A DNA stretch of 24,753 nucleotides from an uncultured Christensenella sp. (GTDB lineage: Bacteria > Bacillota > Clostridia > Christensenellales > Borkfalkiaceae). The stretch's first letter is position 1, and the number at the start of each line of letters is the position of its first letter. The stretch is taken from the NCBI GenBank assembly GCA_910586345.1, contig CAJUHC010000017.1, positions 6,726 to 31,478 of the forward strand. Reading direction: 5' to 3'. A program made the position numbers and the translations under genes. A model generated the notes under the pieces. That model did no database searches. It was not told the DNA's origin and saw nothing but the letters and a program-made list of their open reading frames with translations. Shown here piece after piece: positions 7,028 through 13,853 of this stretch.

Positions 7028-7920
7028 AAAACAACCCCCTGAGCGAACATCGAAACGAACTGTTTAAGCGCATAAGGCGCAGAAACGTGCTTTGGCACGG
7101 CTACGCCCACTCCTCTTACGGGAAGAGCGGGAAAAACGTTCAACTCGAAGAGTTCTCCGCTTGCAAGTTCTTTTCCGCAATATTCGCGCGGAACACAGCC
7201 TATTCCCATTCCTTTCGATACGAGTTTCAGCATAAAATCCCAATTAGCGACTTCCGTATCCGGATAGAGTTCCGCGCCCTGCGTCTGTAAAAACTTTGAA
7301 AGAGCACGTCGGGAAATCGTGTTTTGTTCTATCATCAACAGCGGGAATTCCTGTAAACGTTTAAGCGGAATAACTTCGCCTTTAAGACTTCTGAATTTTT
7401 CGCCCGCCACGAAAATATCGCTTAAATGACTGACGGTATCGAGAAATTTTACGTCTTTGTCATCGGCGGGAAGATTTACGAAAGCAACGTCGCAGCCTCC
7501 GTCTTTAAGTTTGCAGAGAATCTCCGGCGAAGTTGAAGATATGAGTTCTAATTTTACAGCGGGATATTTTTCGTTGAACGAAGCTATTTTGTCAGAAAGA
7601 AGATGCGAAAAAATGGAATCGGTCGCGCCTATTCTGATTGTTCCGGACGCGGAAGTTTTGAGTTCGGAAATACCGTTTTCGGCGTCCTCGATTAACTTCA
7701 AAGCTTCTTCCACTTTTTTAAATATAAGTTTCCCGCCCGCGGGCGTCAGCTCAATTCCTTTATGCGTACGGTTGAAAAGAGATATTCCGAGCAAACTTTC
7801 AAGCTGTTTTACCGACTGGGAAACGGCAGGCTGGGAAATATACAACTCCTGTGCGGCTTTTGTTAAAGAACCGCTTTTAGCTACCGTATAAAATACTTTG
7901 TAAAGTTCGAGATTGACCAT
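7024..7920 (-). CDS. LysR-family transcriptional regulator
   Basis: A 298-residue protein with an N-terminal winged helix-turn-helix at about residues 1-60 (FYTVAKSGSLTKAAQELYIS, QPAVSQSVKQLE) and a periplasmic-binding-protein-like effector domain from about 90 to the end. The length is standard. LysR genes usually diverge from a target; this one lies inside an apparent operon between mnmE (10 bases upstream) and holA (4-base overlap), so no target is suggested by context. The ribosome binding site is weak, so coupling to mnmE is possible. Effector unknown. Confidence 0.92.
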   Translation of the reverse strand: MVNLELYKVFYTVAKSGSLTKAAQELYISQPAVSQSVKQLESLLGISLFNRTHKGIELTPAGGKLIFKKVEEALKLIEDAENGISELKTSASGTIRIGATDSIFSHLLSDKIASFNEKYPAVKLELISSTSPEILCKLKDGGCDVAFVNLPADDKDVKFLDTVSHLSDIFVAGEKFRSLKGEVIPLKRLQEFPLLMIEQNTISRRALSKFLQTQGAELYPDTEVANWDFMLKLVSKGMGIGCVPREYCGKELASGELFELNVFPALPVRGVGVAVPKHVSAPYALKQFVSMFAQGVVL

Positions 7921-7930
7921 AATAAATCTT

Positions 7931-9241
7931 CTATTTTCCCACGCAGAATTTTTCGAACACCGTATTTATAATTTGTTCGTTTGCGGTCTCTCCCGTTATT
8001 TCGCCGAGAGAATCCCACGCGTCTTTCAAATCTATCGCGATTATGTCCGCCGTGCAGATATTTACGTTTTCTTGCGCCGAACGCAGAGATTCCGCGGCGC
8101 GCAAAAGCGCTGAATAATGTCTTTTCTCGATAATATAAGCTTTATCCGAGGACAGTTCGCCGACGCATTTTTGCGAAACGAGCCGTTTGAGTTCATCGAG
8201 CCCCTCGCCCGTTTTCGCGGAAACCGCAACGTCGCAGTCTTGCGTCGGAACGGCTATATCGCATTTATTGAATACCTTTATAAGCGCTCCGTTTACTTCG
8301 AAATTTTCCGCTTCGCCACCGCCGTCCGTGACCGAAATAACCGCGTCGGCGGAAGATACTATTTTTTTCGCGCGTTCTATTCCTATGCTCTCCACTTTGC
8401 CCGACGTTTCGCGTATTCCTGCGGTGTCTATAAGATTATAGTTTACGCCGTCAATCTGTACGGTTCCCTCCACGGCGTCGCGGGTCGTTCCCGCCTCGGA
8501 GGAAACGATTGCCTTGTCATAGCCCAAGAGCGCGTTCAAGAGCGAACTTTTACCCGTATTAGGCTTTCCGCAAATAGCGACGGTAGCTCCGTCTTTTATT
8601 TTCTTTCCGCTCGAATACGACGACGCGAGCGCGGAAATTTTTTCGTAAAGCGCGGAAATCTTCACGCTGATTTTATCGGCGTTAAGTCCGTCCAAATCTT
8701 CTTCGGGATAATCAATGTCGGCCGCTATTCCGGCAAGTATTTCGGTAAGTTCTTTTTGAAGAATTTTTATCTCTTCATTGAGTTTTTCGCAATATAGCAT
8801 ACTGCCTGCACGGAGCGAAGCAAGACTTTCCGCGTTTATCATATCTATCATTCCCTCTGCCGAAGACAGCGAGAGCTTTCCGTTTATAAACGCGCGTTTG
8901 GTGAACTCGCCTTTTTCAGCGGCGCGCGCGCCGAGCGACAAAGTTTTCGAAAGAATTCCGCGGGATATTTGCGTACCGCCGTGGCAATGAAATTCCACGA
9001 CGTCTTCGCCCGTAAACGTTTTAGGAGCTTTGAAATAAACGCAGAACCCGAAGTCTTTAAAACCGTCCCCGTCTATTAGACCCGCGTACATCGTATTCGG
9101 AGAAAACCCGGAAACCTTTTTCCCGCCTGACGGCGCGAACATCTTTCCCGCAAGTTCGAGGCACCCGTCCCCGCTCATTCTTATTATCGCCACCCCGCCG
9201 ACGCCCGACGCAGTGGAAACCGCCGAAATTATATCTGTCAT
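7931..9241 (-). CDS. mnmE: tRNA modification GTPase MnmE
   Basis: With MnmG it makes the 5-carboxymethylaminomethyl group on the wobble uridine of several tRNAs. It has 436 residues, slightly shorter than the usual 450-460. The N-terminal formyl-THF-binding domain has FHCHGG. The inserted G domain has P-loop GKPNTGKSSLL, switch region AGTTRDAVEG, DTAGIRE (G3) and FNKCD (G4). The C-terminus FEKFCVGK keeps the invariant cysteine. mnmG, the usual neighbour, is not in the window. A promoter lies about 35 bases upstream. It stops with TAG, which shows that amber is an ordinary stop in this genome. Confidence 0.96.
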   Translation of the reverse strand: MTDIISAVSTASGVGGVAIIRMSGDGCLELAGKMFAPSGGKKVSGFSPNTMYAGLIDGDGFKDFGFCVYFKAPKTFTGEDVVEFHCHGGTQISRGILSKTLSLGARAAEKGEFTKRAFINGKLSLSSAEGMIDMINAESLASLRAGSMLYCEKLNEEIKILQKELTEILAGIAADIDYPEEDLDGLNADKISVKISALYEKISALASSYSSGKKIKDGATVAICGKPNTGKSSLLNALLGYDKAIVSSEAGTTRDAVEGTVQIDGVNYNLIDTAGIRETSGKVESIGIERAKKIVSSADAVISVTDGGGEAENFEVNGALIKVFNKCDIAVPTQDCDVAVSAKTGEGLDELKRLVSQKCVGELSSDKAYIIEKRHYSALLRAAESLRSAQENVNICTADIIAIDLKDAWDSLGEITGETANEQIINTVFEKFCVGK

Positions 9242-9275
9242 TATCTATAACTCTTGCTTATACTTATTTGAAACA

Positions 9276-9304
9276 AGTATACCACCAACGTTATTTTTGC
9301 GCAA
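9276..9304 (-). promoter_or_regulatory. Promoter of the mnmE-lysR-holA operon
   Basis: On the minus strand TTGCGC (9304-9299), 17 bases, and TATACT (9281-9276). Transcription would start near 9269, giving a leader of about 28 bases. A small inverted repeat, ATACTT/AAGTAT at 9260-9265 and 9275-9280, overlaps the start region. Confidence 0.7.
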
Positions 9305-9312
9305 CAAAAAAG

Positions 9313-9397
9313 TACGGCTTTTGCCGTAGTTCCCTTATGAAATAAAGGGAAAGTGCGGACAAGAAAAGGCGTAGCGTTAAGCTACGCCTTTTCTTGT
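9313..9397. terminator. Cluster of three hairpins, the last a strong bidirectional terminator
   Basis: Three adjacent perfect hairpins: TACGGC/GCCGTA (9313-9328), TCCCTT/AAGGGA (9331-9350) and a 17-bp stem at 9359-9375/9381-9397 with a 5-base loop. The third contains AAGAAAAGG and CCTTTTCTT ends, so it can stop RNA from either direction. No gene ends here on either strand now, so the cluster may be left from a lost gene. Confidence 0.6.
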
Positions 9398-9524
9398 GTT
9401 TAGAATAGTATATTCGTTTTAGGTGATGACCGCTTCCTGAAAAAATGTAATTCGCCGTTTATGGGCAATACTTTTTTATTCATATATGATAGAATAGAAG
9501 TATCCAATAAGGAGATTTTAATAT

Positions 9525-9957
9525 ATGGATATGCAGAAAATCGGAATATTTTTATCCGAATTGCGCAAAGAAAAAAATCTTACGCAGGAAGAATTAGGCG
9601 AACAAATCGGCGTTACCAATAAAACTGTTTCTCGTTGGGAAAACGGGAACTATAGCAGAGGAAAACATTGCGACAGCTTTGGAAAACAGTACATTTGACT
9701 TAAAAGAAAAGAAAATACTTTTTGAAAAAAAATGGTTAAACGATCATATACTCGAATTAATTTTAGAAATTCTATTGATGTTTTCATTTGCTGTTTTAAG
9801 TGCAATTTTTTATAAAGAGTTATGCATTGTACTGTCAATCGTTTGTCTGATTTGGGCATTTTGGATTAATAACCGCCGAGCCGCGTATGTGGAAAAACAT
9901 ATTTACGGCAACGAAAAAACGCATTCCGAATCCGATACCGATAAAAAATCAGAATAA
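9525..9957 (+). pseudogene. Broken XRE-type HTH regulator with C-terminal membrane domain
   Basis: The ATG at 9525 has AAGGAG about ten bases before it and begins MDMQKIGIFLSELRKEKNLT, continuing through a typical XRE helix-turn-helix to VSRWENGNY at about 9650. The frame then changes: frame one runs eleven more codons to a stop at 9696-9698, while from about 9656 a second frame reads EENIATALENSTFDLKEKK, a membrane span (MFSFAVLSAIFYKELCIVLS) and a basic tail, ending at 9957. In intact relatives about 30 residues lie between these parts. So this is one gene with an internal deletion that also shifted the frame. The second frame read alone (from 9679) would give 92 residues without DNA binding. 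Confidence 0.8.
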
Positions 9958-10011
9958 AAACCTATTATTTTTTAGTTTAAGCTTACTCCGCTAAAAGAAT
10001 ATTATAGTAAA

Positions 10012-10038
10012 AGCCGCGTGATTTTGTTTCTCGCGGCT
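10012..10038 (-). terminator. Terminator after the padR-membrane protein pair
   Basis: A 7-bp stem AGCCGCG/CGCGGCT with a 13-base loop, followed on the minus strand by TTTTACT. It lies about 60 bases after the stop of the membrane protein gene. It faces the broken HTH gene and may serve both. Confidence 0.55.
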
Positions 10039-10097
10039 CTATGCGTTTTAATAGATTTAAGCTAATGTATGGTGCGTAATAAGATTTTCCAGAATAG

Positions 10098-10742
10098 TTA
10101 TCTCTTTGCATTATTGCGCCTTGCCAACACAAACGACAATACGCCTTCAAGCACGGCAACCGCCGTTACGGTTATCCATAAAGCAACCCAGTTTATGCTC
10201 ATAATTGCGGGCTCTTCGCCGAACGCGCCGTAAAGCACAAGAACGATAATTCCTGCAATAAGCGGAACAAGCGCAATAAAAATCATAAGTACGGCAAAGC
10301 GTTTTTTTGTAAAAATATACCTGTTTGTAAAAATAACTACCCCGCTGCCTATCGGCGCCGCCAAACAAGGAATCAGTAAATCGACGGCGTCTATGTCAAT
10401 TATAACTCCGCGCACGGCTTCGCCTTCATTCGGGAATAAATACGTACCGAGGATGACGATAGGAAACACCACGGCAAAGCTTATAGCCATGTAAGTCAAT
10501 ATAGATAAAACATATTCATACCAACGCTTTTTTACGGCGTTTTTCAATACCTCGTCGCAAAAATCCTGCCCGCCGTTCGGAAATATACTTTCCGCACTGT
10601 CGCCGCGTGCTTCCGCATCGGCTATCATCGAAACAATATCCGCCCGGATTCTTTTCAATTCAAAGCGGTTAATCCCGTTTGCGGCAAGATAGCTTTCCAT
10701 TTTCTTTACGAGAGTAACGCTTTTTTTCGATATATTCTTCAT
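10098..10742 (-). CDS. PadR-linked integral membrane protein
   Basis: A 214-residue protein with a soluble N-terminal helical part of about 75 residues (KKMESYLAANGINRFELKRI, then FPNGGQDFCDEVLKNA), resembling the DUF1048/HAAS-type domains found beside PadR regulators. About four membrane spans follow (around 83-104, 120-145, 150-172 and 185-207). The ATG follows the padR stop after one base, and its ribosome binding site GGAGGAG is made by the last codons of padR. Such pairs usually work together in stress or envelope regulation, but the specific role is unknown. Confidence 0.8.
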   Translation of the reverse strand: MKNISKKSVTLVKKMESYLAANGINRFELKRIRADIVSMIADAEARGDSAESIFPNGGQDFCDEVLKNAVKKRWYEYVLSILTYMAISFAVVFPIVILGTYLFPNEGEAVRGVIIDIDAVDLLIPCLAAPIGSGVVIFTNRYIFTKKRFAVLMIFIALVPLIAGIIVLVLYGAFGEEPAIMSINWVALWITVTAVAVLEGVLSFVLARRNNAKR

Positions 10743-10743
10743 A

Positions 10744-11064
10744 TTACTCCTCCATAATTGATTTTACTATTTTTTCGAGCGCACAATATTCACGCTCAAA
10801 CTCGTCTAAGTATTGCCGTCCCGCTTCCGTAATAAGGTAATACTTGCGTTTCGGTCCGACCGCCGATTCACGAAGCTCCGAACGAATAAGCCCCTGCTTT
10901 TCCAATCGTAACAACAGAGGATATATGGTCCCTTCGGTTAAATCCGTAAAACCTTTTTTCCTCAGATACTCGATTGCACCGTAAGCATACATAGGCTCTT
11001 TTGACAGCGTTTTCAAAATACAGCCTTCCAACGTCCCTTTCAGTAATTGCGACTTATCAAACAA
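10744..11064 (-). CDS. PadR-family transcriptional regulator
   Basis: A small winged-helix repressor. I choose the TTG at 11064-11062 because AGGAGG lies five bases before it; it gives 106 residues starting (M)FDKSQLLKGTLEGCILKTL. A longer frame back to 11100 exists, but that start would lie at or within a few bases of the transcription start. The protein has EPMYAYGAIEYLRKKGF, EGTIYPLLLRLEKQGLI and GPKRKYYLITEAGRQYL, the usual PadR signature segments, and a C-terminal helix for dimerisation. It is the first gene of a pair with a membrane protein. Two overlapping palindromes at its promoter suggest self-repression. Confidence 0.92.
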   Translation of the reverse strand: MFDKSQLLKGTLEGCILKTLSKEPMYAYGAIEYLRKKGFTDLTEGTIYPLLLRLEKQGLIRSELRESAVGPKRKYYLITEAGRQYLDEFEREYCALEKIVKSIMEE

Positions 11065-11097
11065 CTTAACCTCCTCAGATTTAGGTACCTTGCATTG

Positions 11098-11141
11098 CAA
11101 TATAGTAACTATATTGTATTACAATGTAGTGAGGTTGTCAA
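11098..11141 (-). promoter_or_regulatory. padR promoter with two overlapping operator palindromes
   Basis: On the minus strand a perfect TTGACA (11141-11136), 17 bases, and TACAAT (11118-11113). Over the -10 box and start site lie two palindromes: 11109-11131, with 10 of 11 pairs matching, centred on ATTGTA-T-TACAAT, and 11098-11116, with 9-bp perfect arms CAATATAGT/ACTATATTG. They share bases, as expected for cooperative or alternative binding by a dimeric PadR repressor. Confidence 0.8.
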
Positions 11142-11199
11142 GCATTTTTCGATATTTAATTAATTAAATACCGCAATTTTTATCGGCTAAATAAAGTAT

Positions 11200-11240
11200 A
11201 AACAAACACTCTCGTACAATTTGTACGAGAGTGTTTGTTT
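11200..11240. terminator. 20-bp near-perfect palindrome, bidirectional terminator
   Basis: The arms at 11200-11219 and 11221-11240 are perfectly complementary around one base. They end in AAACAAA and TTTGTTT, so a U-rich 3' end is present on both strands. A second, weaker repeat TTAAAAGTT/AACTTTTAA lies just beyond at 11247-11265. Together they end the membrane protein gene on the minus strand. Nothing else coding is seen in 11142-11314. Confidence 0.7.
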
Positions 11241-11314
11241 CACCGCTTAAAAGTTCAACTTTTAAAATATAATCATTTAATTCCCTATGAGAAGTGCCCT
11301 TTACCGTACCCTCT

Positions 11315-12160
11315 TTAATTTTTATCGAAATCATCGAAAGGCGAAATGTTTCCGCCTGTTCCGTTGGTTCCGCCGAGACCGCCGAACGGGTCGTCGGGCG
11401 CGGAGTTATGAGCGGTACCGCCGTTTTGAGGCGGATTGTTATAAGCATTGCCGTCGTAAGGATTGACGTTTATATTATTCTGCTGATAATACTGTTGATA
11501 CATACGGTACTGCCTTGCCTGTTCAGCCCTTAAAAATTCCCTGTAATTTACGCCTTTGTTGTTGCGTACGACAAAAAACAGTATACCCTGTATCGGAAAC
11601 AGGATACTCGTTATCGTGAACAAAACGTATCTTCTGCAAGCATAGGTCTGATAAAAGCTTATCAGAAGGCTGACTCTAAGTAGAAGGAACAAAAGTCCTA
11701 AAACGCTTAAAATATATTCGGACATATAATTATACATCCAAGCCGCCCATCTGAGATTGGAAGGCACGGAATCGAGCTGATAAAAATAACTCTCCAATCC
11801 GAGCCAGCCCGTCGTAATCGTAGGAGCGATACCGCTGTTCAATATCAGACTCTGCGCGACGAAAAATACAACCCAAAGCGAGAAAAGCACGAATTCGAAC
11901 ACCGCCGCCGCAATACCGAGTTTTTTCGTGTCGAGATTGTAAAAACTGTTCTTATGCGCACATACCCCTATATAGTAAGTGTTCAGGAACGGGACGAACG
12001 CCATCCACTTGTTTTTGTAACCCTCGCGCGAGGCGATTACGAAAAGCGCTATTGCTTCGAAGACAAATACAATCGCAAAGCACAGTCCCCCTACGAGAAA
12101 AGGCACCCAGTCGCTGTTCGTAAAGTTCATTGCAATAGAGGCGTATTCAAAAAAGTCCAT
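11315..12160 (-). CDS. Four-span membrane protein with Asn/Gln/Gly-rich tail, unknown
   Basis: A 281-residue protein with four probable membrane spans (about 20-43, 82-105, 147-170 and 178-200) and a hydrophilic C-terminal tail from about 205. The tail is rich in N, Q, Y, G and P (QYRMYQQYYQQ, NPPQNGG, DDPFGGLGG), low-complexity and probably disordered in the cytoplasm. FLNTYYIGVCAHK and FPIQGILFFVVRNNKGVNYR look like conserved short loops, but I cannot name the family. The ATG at 12160 has GGGG about 13 bases upstream. An ATG nearer that site opens a seven-codon frame that ends inside this gene. truA lies 83 bases upstream with no clear terminator between. Confidence 0.75.
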   Translation of the reverse strand: MDFFEYASIAMNFTNSDWVPFLVGGLCFAIVFVFEAIALFVIASREGYKNKWMAFVPFLNTYYIGVCAHKNSFYNLDTKKLGIAAAVFEFVLFSLWVVFFVAQSLILNSGIAPTITTGWLGLESYFYQLDSVPSNLRWAAWMYNYMSEYILSVLGLLFLLLRVSLLISFYQTYACRRYVLFTITSILFPIQGILFFVVRNNKGVNYREFLRAEQARQYRMYQQYYQQNNINVNPYDGNAYNNPPQNGGTAHNSAPDDPFGGLGGTNGTGGNISPFDDFDKN

Positions 12161-12243
12161 ATCCGTTCATATTCCCCTTTTATATCTATCGTATATAATA
12201 TTTTATTATCCGTAAATGTAAAAAATAAAATCAATATGTGAAA

Positions 12244-13008
12244 TTATTGTAAAAAAAGATTTATTCCGTAATCTACGTTCTCTAAGGTTAATCCTTTGGC
12301 GGGCATAGTTTTACCCACCGAATCTCTGTCGCAAAGCGAAAGCGAACGCGTTATATCCTCTGCGCTTATCCTGCCTGCCGAATAATAAAGCATAGTTCCT
12401 GCGAGAGTCCGAACCATATTATACAGAAAGCCGTTGCCCGTTACATAAATTTCCACGTCCGGGCTTCCGCGCGTTTCTTTAACTTCAACGTTGACGGAAT
12501 ATATCCGCCTTACGGTGGTTTTCACCTGCGAACCCGCCGCGCAATAAGCTTTGAAATCGTGTTCGCCCTCAAAAAATTTTCCGCTTTCTTTGAGCTTCTC
12601 TATATCTGCCGGGTGTTTAATCTGTACGGAATATCTGTCTTTAAGCGGATTTCTGCGACGTGAGAGATATAACCTGTAACAGTACGTCTTTTTTTTCGCG
12701 CTTGCCGTTGCATCGAATCCCTCGGGCGCTTTAACGGATTTTAATACGCTTATGTCGTCGGGAAGTCTGAAATTGAGCGCGTCCGCCATTCTTTCGGGCG
12801 GGATATCGGTTTCCGCGTCGAAATGGCAAACCTGTGCGGCTGCGTGTACTCCGCTGTCGGTTCTTCCGCTCGCAGTAACCGTAACGGAGAAACCGAGCGT
12901 TTCGCGCAAAGCCTCGGATAGTTTTTCCTGCACGGTGACTGCGTTTTTCTGTATCTGCCAGCCGCCGTAAGCGGTTCCGTCGTATGAAACAAGCAATGCA
13001 TATCTCAT
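12244..13008 (-). CDS. truA: tRNA pseudouridine synthase A
   Basis: Converts uridines 38-40 in the anticodon stem of tRNAs to pseudouridine. It has 254 residues, the family length. The N-terminus YALLVSYDGTAYGGWQIQ is typical. The catalytic aspartate is Asp51 in ASGRTDSGVHA. GFLYNMVRTLAGTML near residue 200 is the conserved C-terminal motif. Its ATG overlaps the ecfT stop by one base (TGATG). The ecfA-ecfA-ecfT-truA order is conserved in many Firmicutes, often next to rplM-rpsI, which are not present here. Confidence 0.96.
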   Translation of the reverse strand: MRYALLVSYDGTAYGGWQIQKNAVTVQEKLSEALRETLGFSVTVTASGRTDSGVHAAAQVCHFDAETDIPPERMADALNFRLPDDISVLKSVKAPEGFDATASAKKKTYCYRLYLSRRRNPLKDRYSVQIKHPADIEKLKESGKFFEGEHDFKAYCAAGSQVKTTVRRIYSVNVEVKETRGSPDVEIYVTGNGFLYNMVRTLAGTMLYYSAGRISAEDITRSLSLCDRDSVGKTMPAKGLTLENVDYGINLFLQ

Positions 13009-13853
13009 CAGCTCAACCTTATAAATTCATAAATTTCGGGAAATATTCTTTCGCCGTAAATATTTAAAAGCACAGTGCCCGCTATCATTGCTCCGAAAAC
13101 GAGAAAAACAATCAAATCCCGCCAGCCGAACTTAAGTTTTTTATATTTGGTTCTGTTTTTGGAACCCGAATAACAGCGCGCGTCCATTGCGTCGCCGAGC
13201 TCTTCCGCGCGGCGGAACGCGCTTATCAGGAGCGGTATAAGTATTGGTATAACGGCTTTTATGCGCTTGAATATATTCCCGCTCTCAAAGTCAGCGCCTC
13301 TCGCTTTCTGTGCCGAAATAATGCGGTTGGTTTCATCTATAAGCGTCGGTATAAATCTCAGCGCGATGGACATTATCAGCGCAAGCTCGTGAACGGGAAA
13401 ACGTATCCATTTTAAAGGCGTCAAAAGACTTTCGATACCGTCCGTCAGTTCTACTGGCGTGGTAGTAAGCGTAAGCAAGGCTGAACCCATTACGAGGAAA
13501 AACAGTCTTAAAACGAAAAACACGGTGAAAATTATTCCCTCGCGGGAAATTTTGATTATACCGTACTGCCAATAAATATGTTCGCCGCCGTGGAAAAACA
13601 GGTTCAGCGCCGCGGTGAATATAAGCAGAAATATTATCGCCTTAACGGAGCGCAGTACGCTTCCGAAAGGAACGCGCGAAGAAATCAACGCCGCAGTCAG
13701 CACGACGACGCAAACCGCCATAGCATAGAAATTTCTCGCTAAAAACAGCGCGACTATATACGCAATCAGGGCGAGAAGTTTTATGCGCGGGTCAGCCCTG
13801 TGCATAAACGATTTCGCGGGATAATACTGTCCGAAAGTTACGTCGTTAAGCAT
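13008..13853 (-). CDS. ecfT: ECF transporter transmembrane subunit EcfT
   Basis: Scaffold membrane protein of the energy-coupling factor module that passes ATPase movement to exchangeable vitamin-binding S components. It has 281 residues with several spans (LLALIAYIVALFLARNFYAM and others). Two coupling motifs are seen: QKARGAD near residue 180 and DARCYSG near 223. The second is normally ARGY, so its glycine is replaced by cysteine here. Its start overlaps the end of the ATPase gene by eight bases. No S-component gene is in the window, as expected for a group II ECF system. Confidence 0.93.
   Translation of the reverse strand: MLNDVTFGQYYPAKSFMHRADPRIKLLALIAYIVALFLARNFYAMAVCVVVLTAALISSRVPFGSVLRSVKAIIFLLIFTAALNLFFHGGEHIYWQYGIIKISREGIIFTVFFVLRLFFLVMGSALLTLTTTPVELTDGIESLLTPLKWIRFPVHELALIMSIALRFIPTLIDETNRIISAQKARGADFESGNIFKRIKAVIPILIPLLISAFRRAEELGDAMDARCYSGSKNRTKYKKLKFGWRDLIVFLVFGAMIAGTVLLNIYGERIFPEIYEFIRLS

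Noticed and set aside
8117..8797. Plus-strand frame of 226 codons opposite mnmE
   Set aside because: Antisense shadow; the minus strand has all MnmE GTPase motifs in the same place.
11065..11100. Longer PadR start at 11100
   Set aside because: It is within a few bases of the predicted transcription start and has no ribosome binding site; the TTG at 11064 has AGGAGG at good spacing.
11164..11448. Minus-strand frame of 94 codons
   Set aside because: It overlaps the membrane protein gene in another frame and runs through the terminator palindrome; no ribosome binding site or family pattern.
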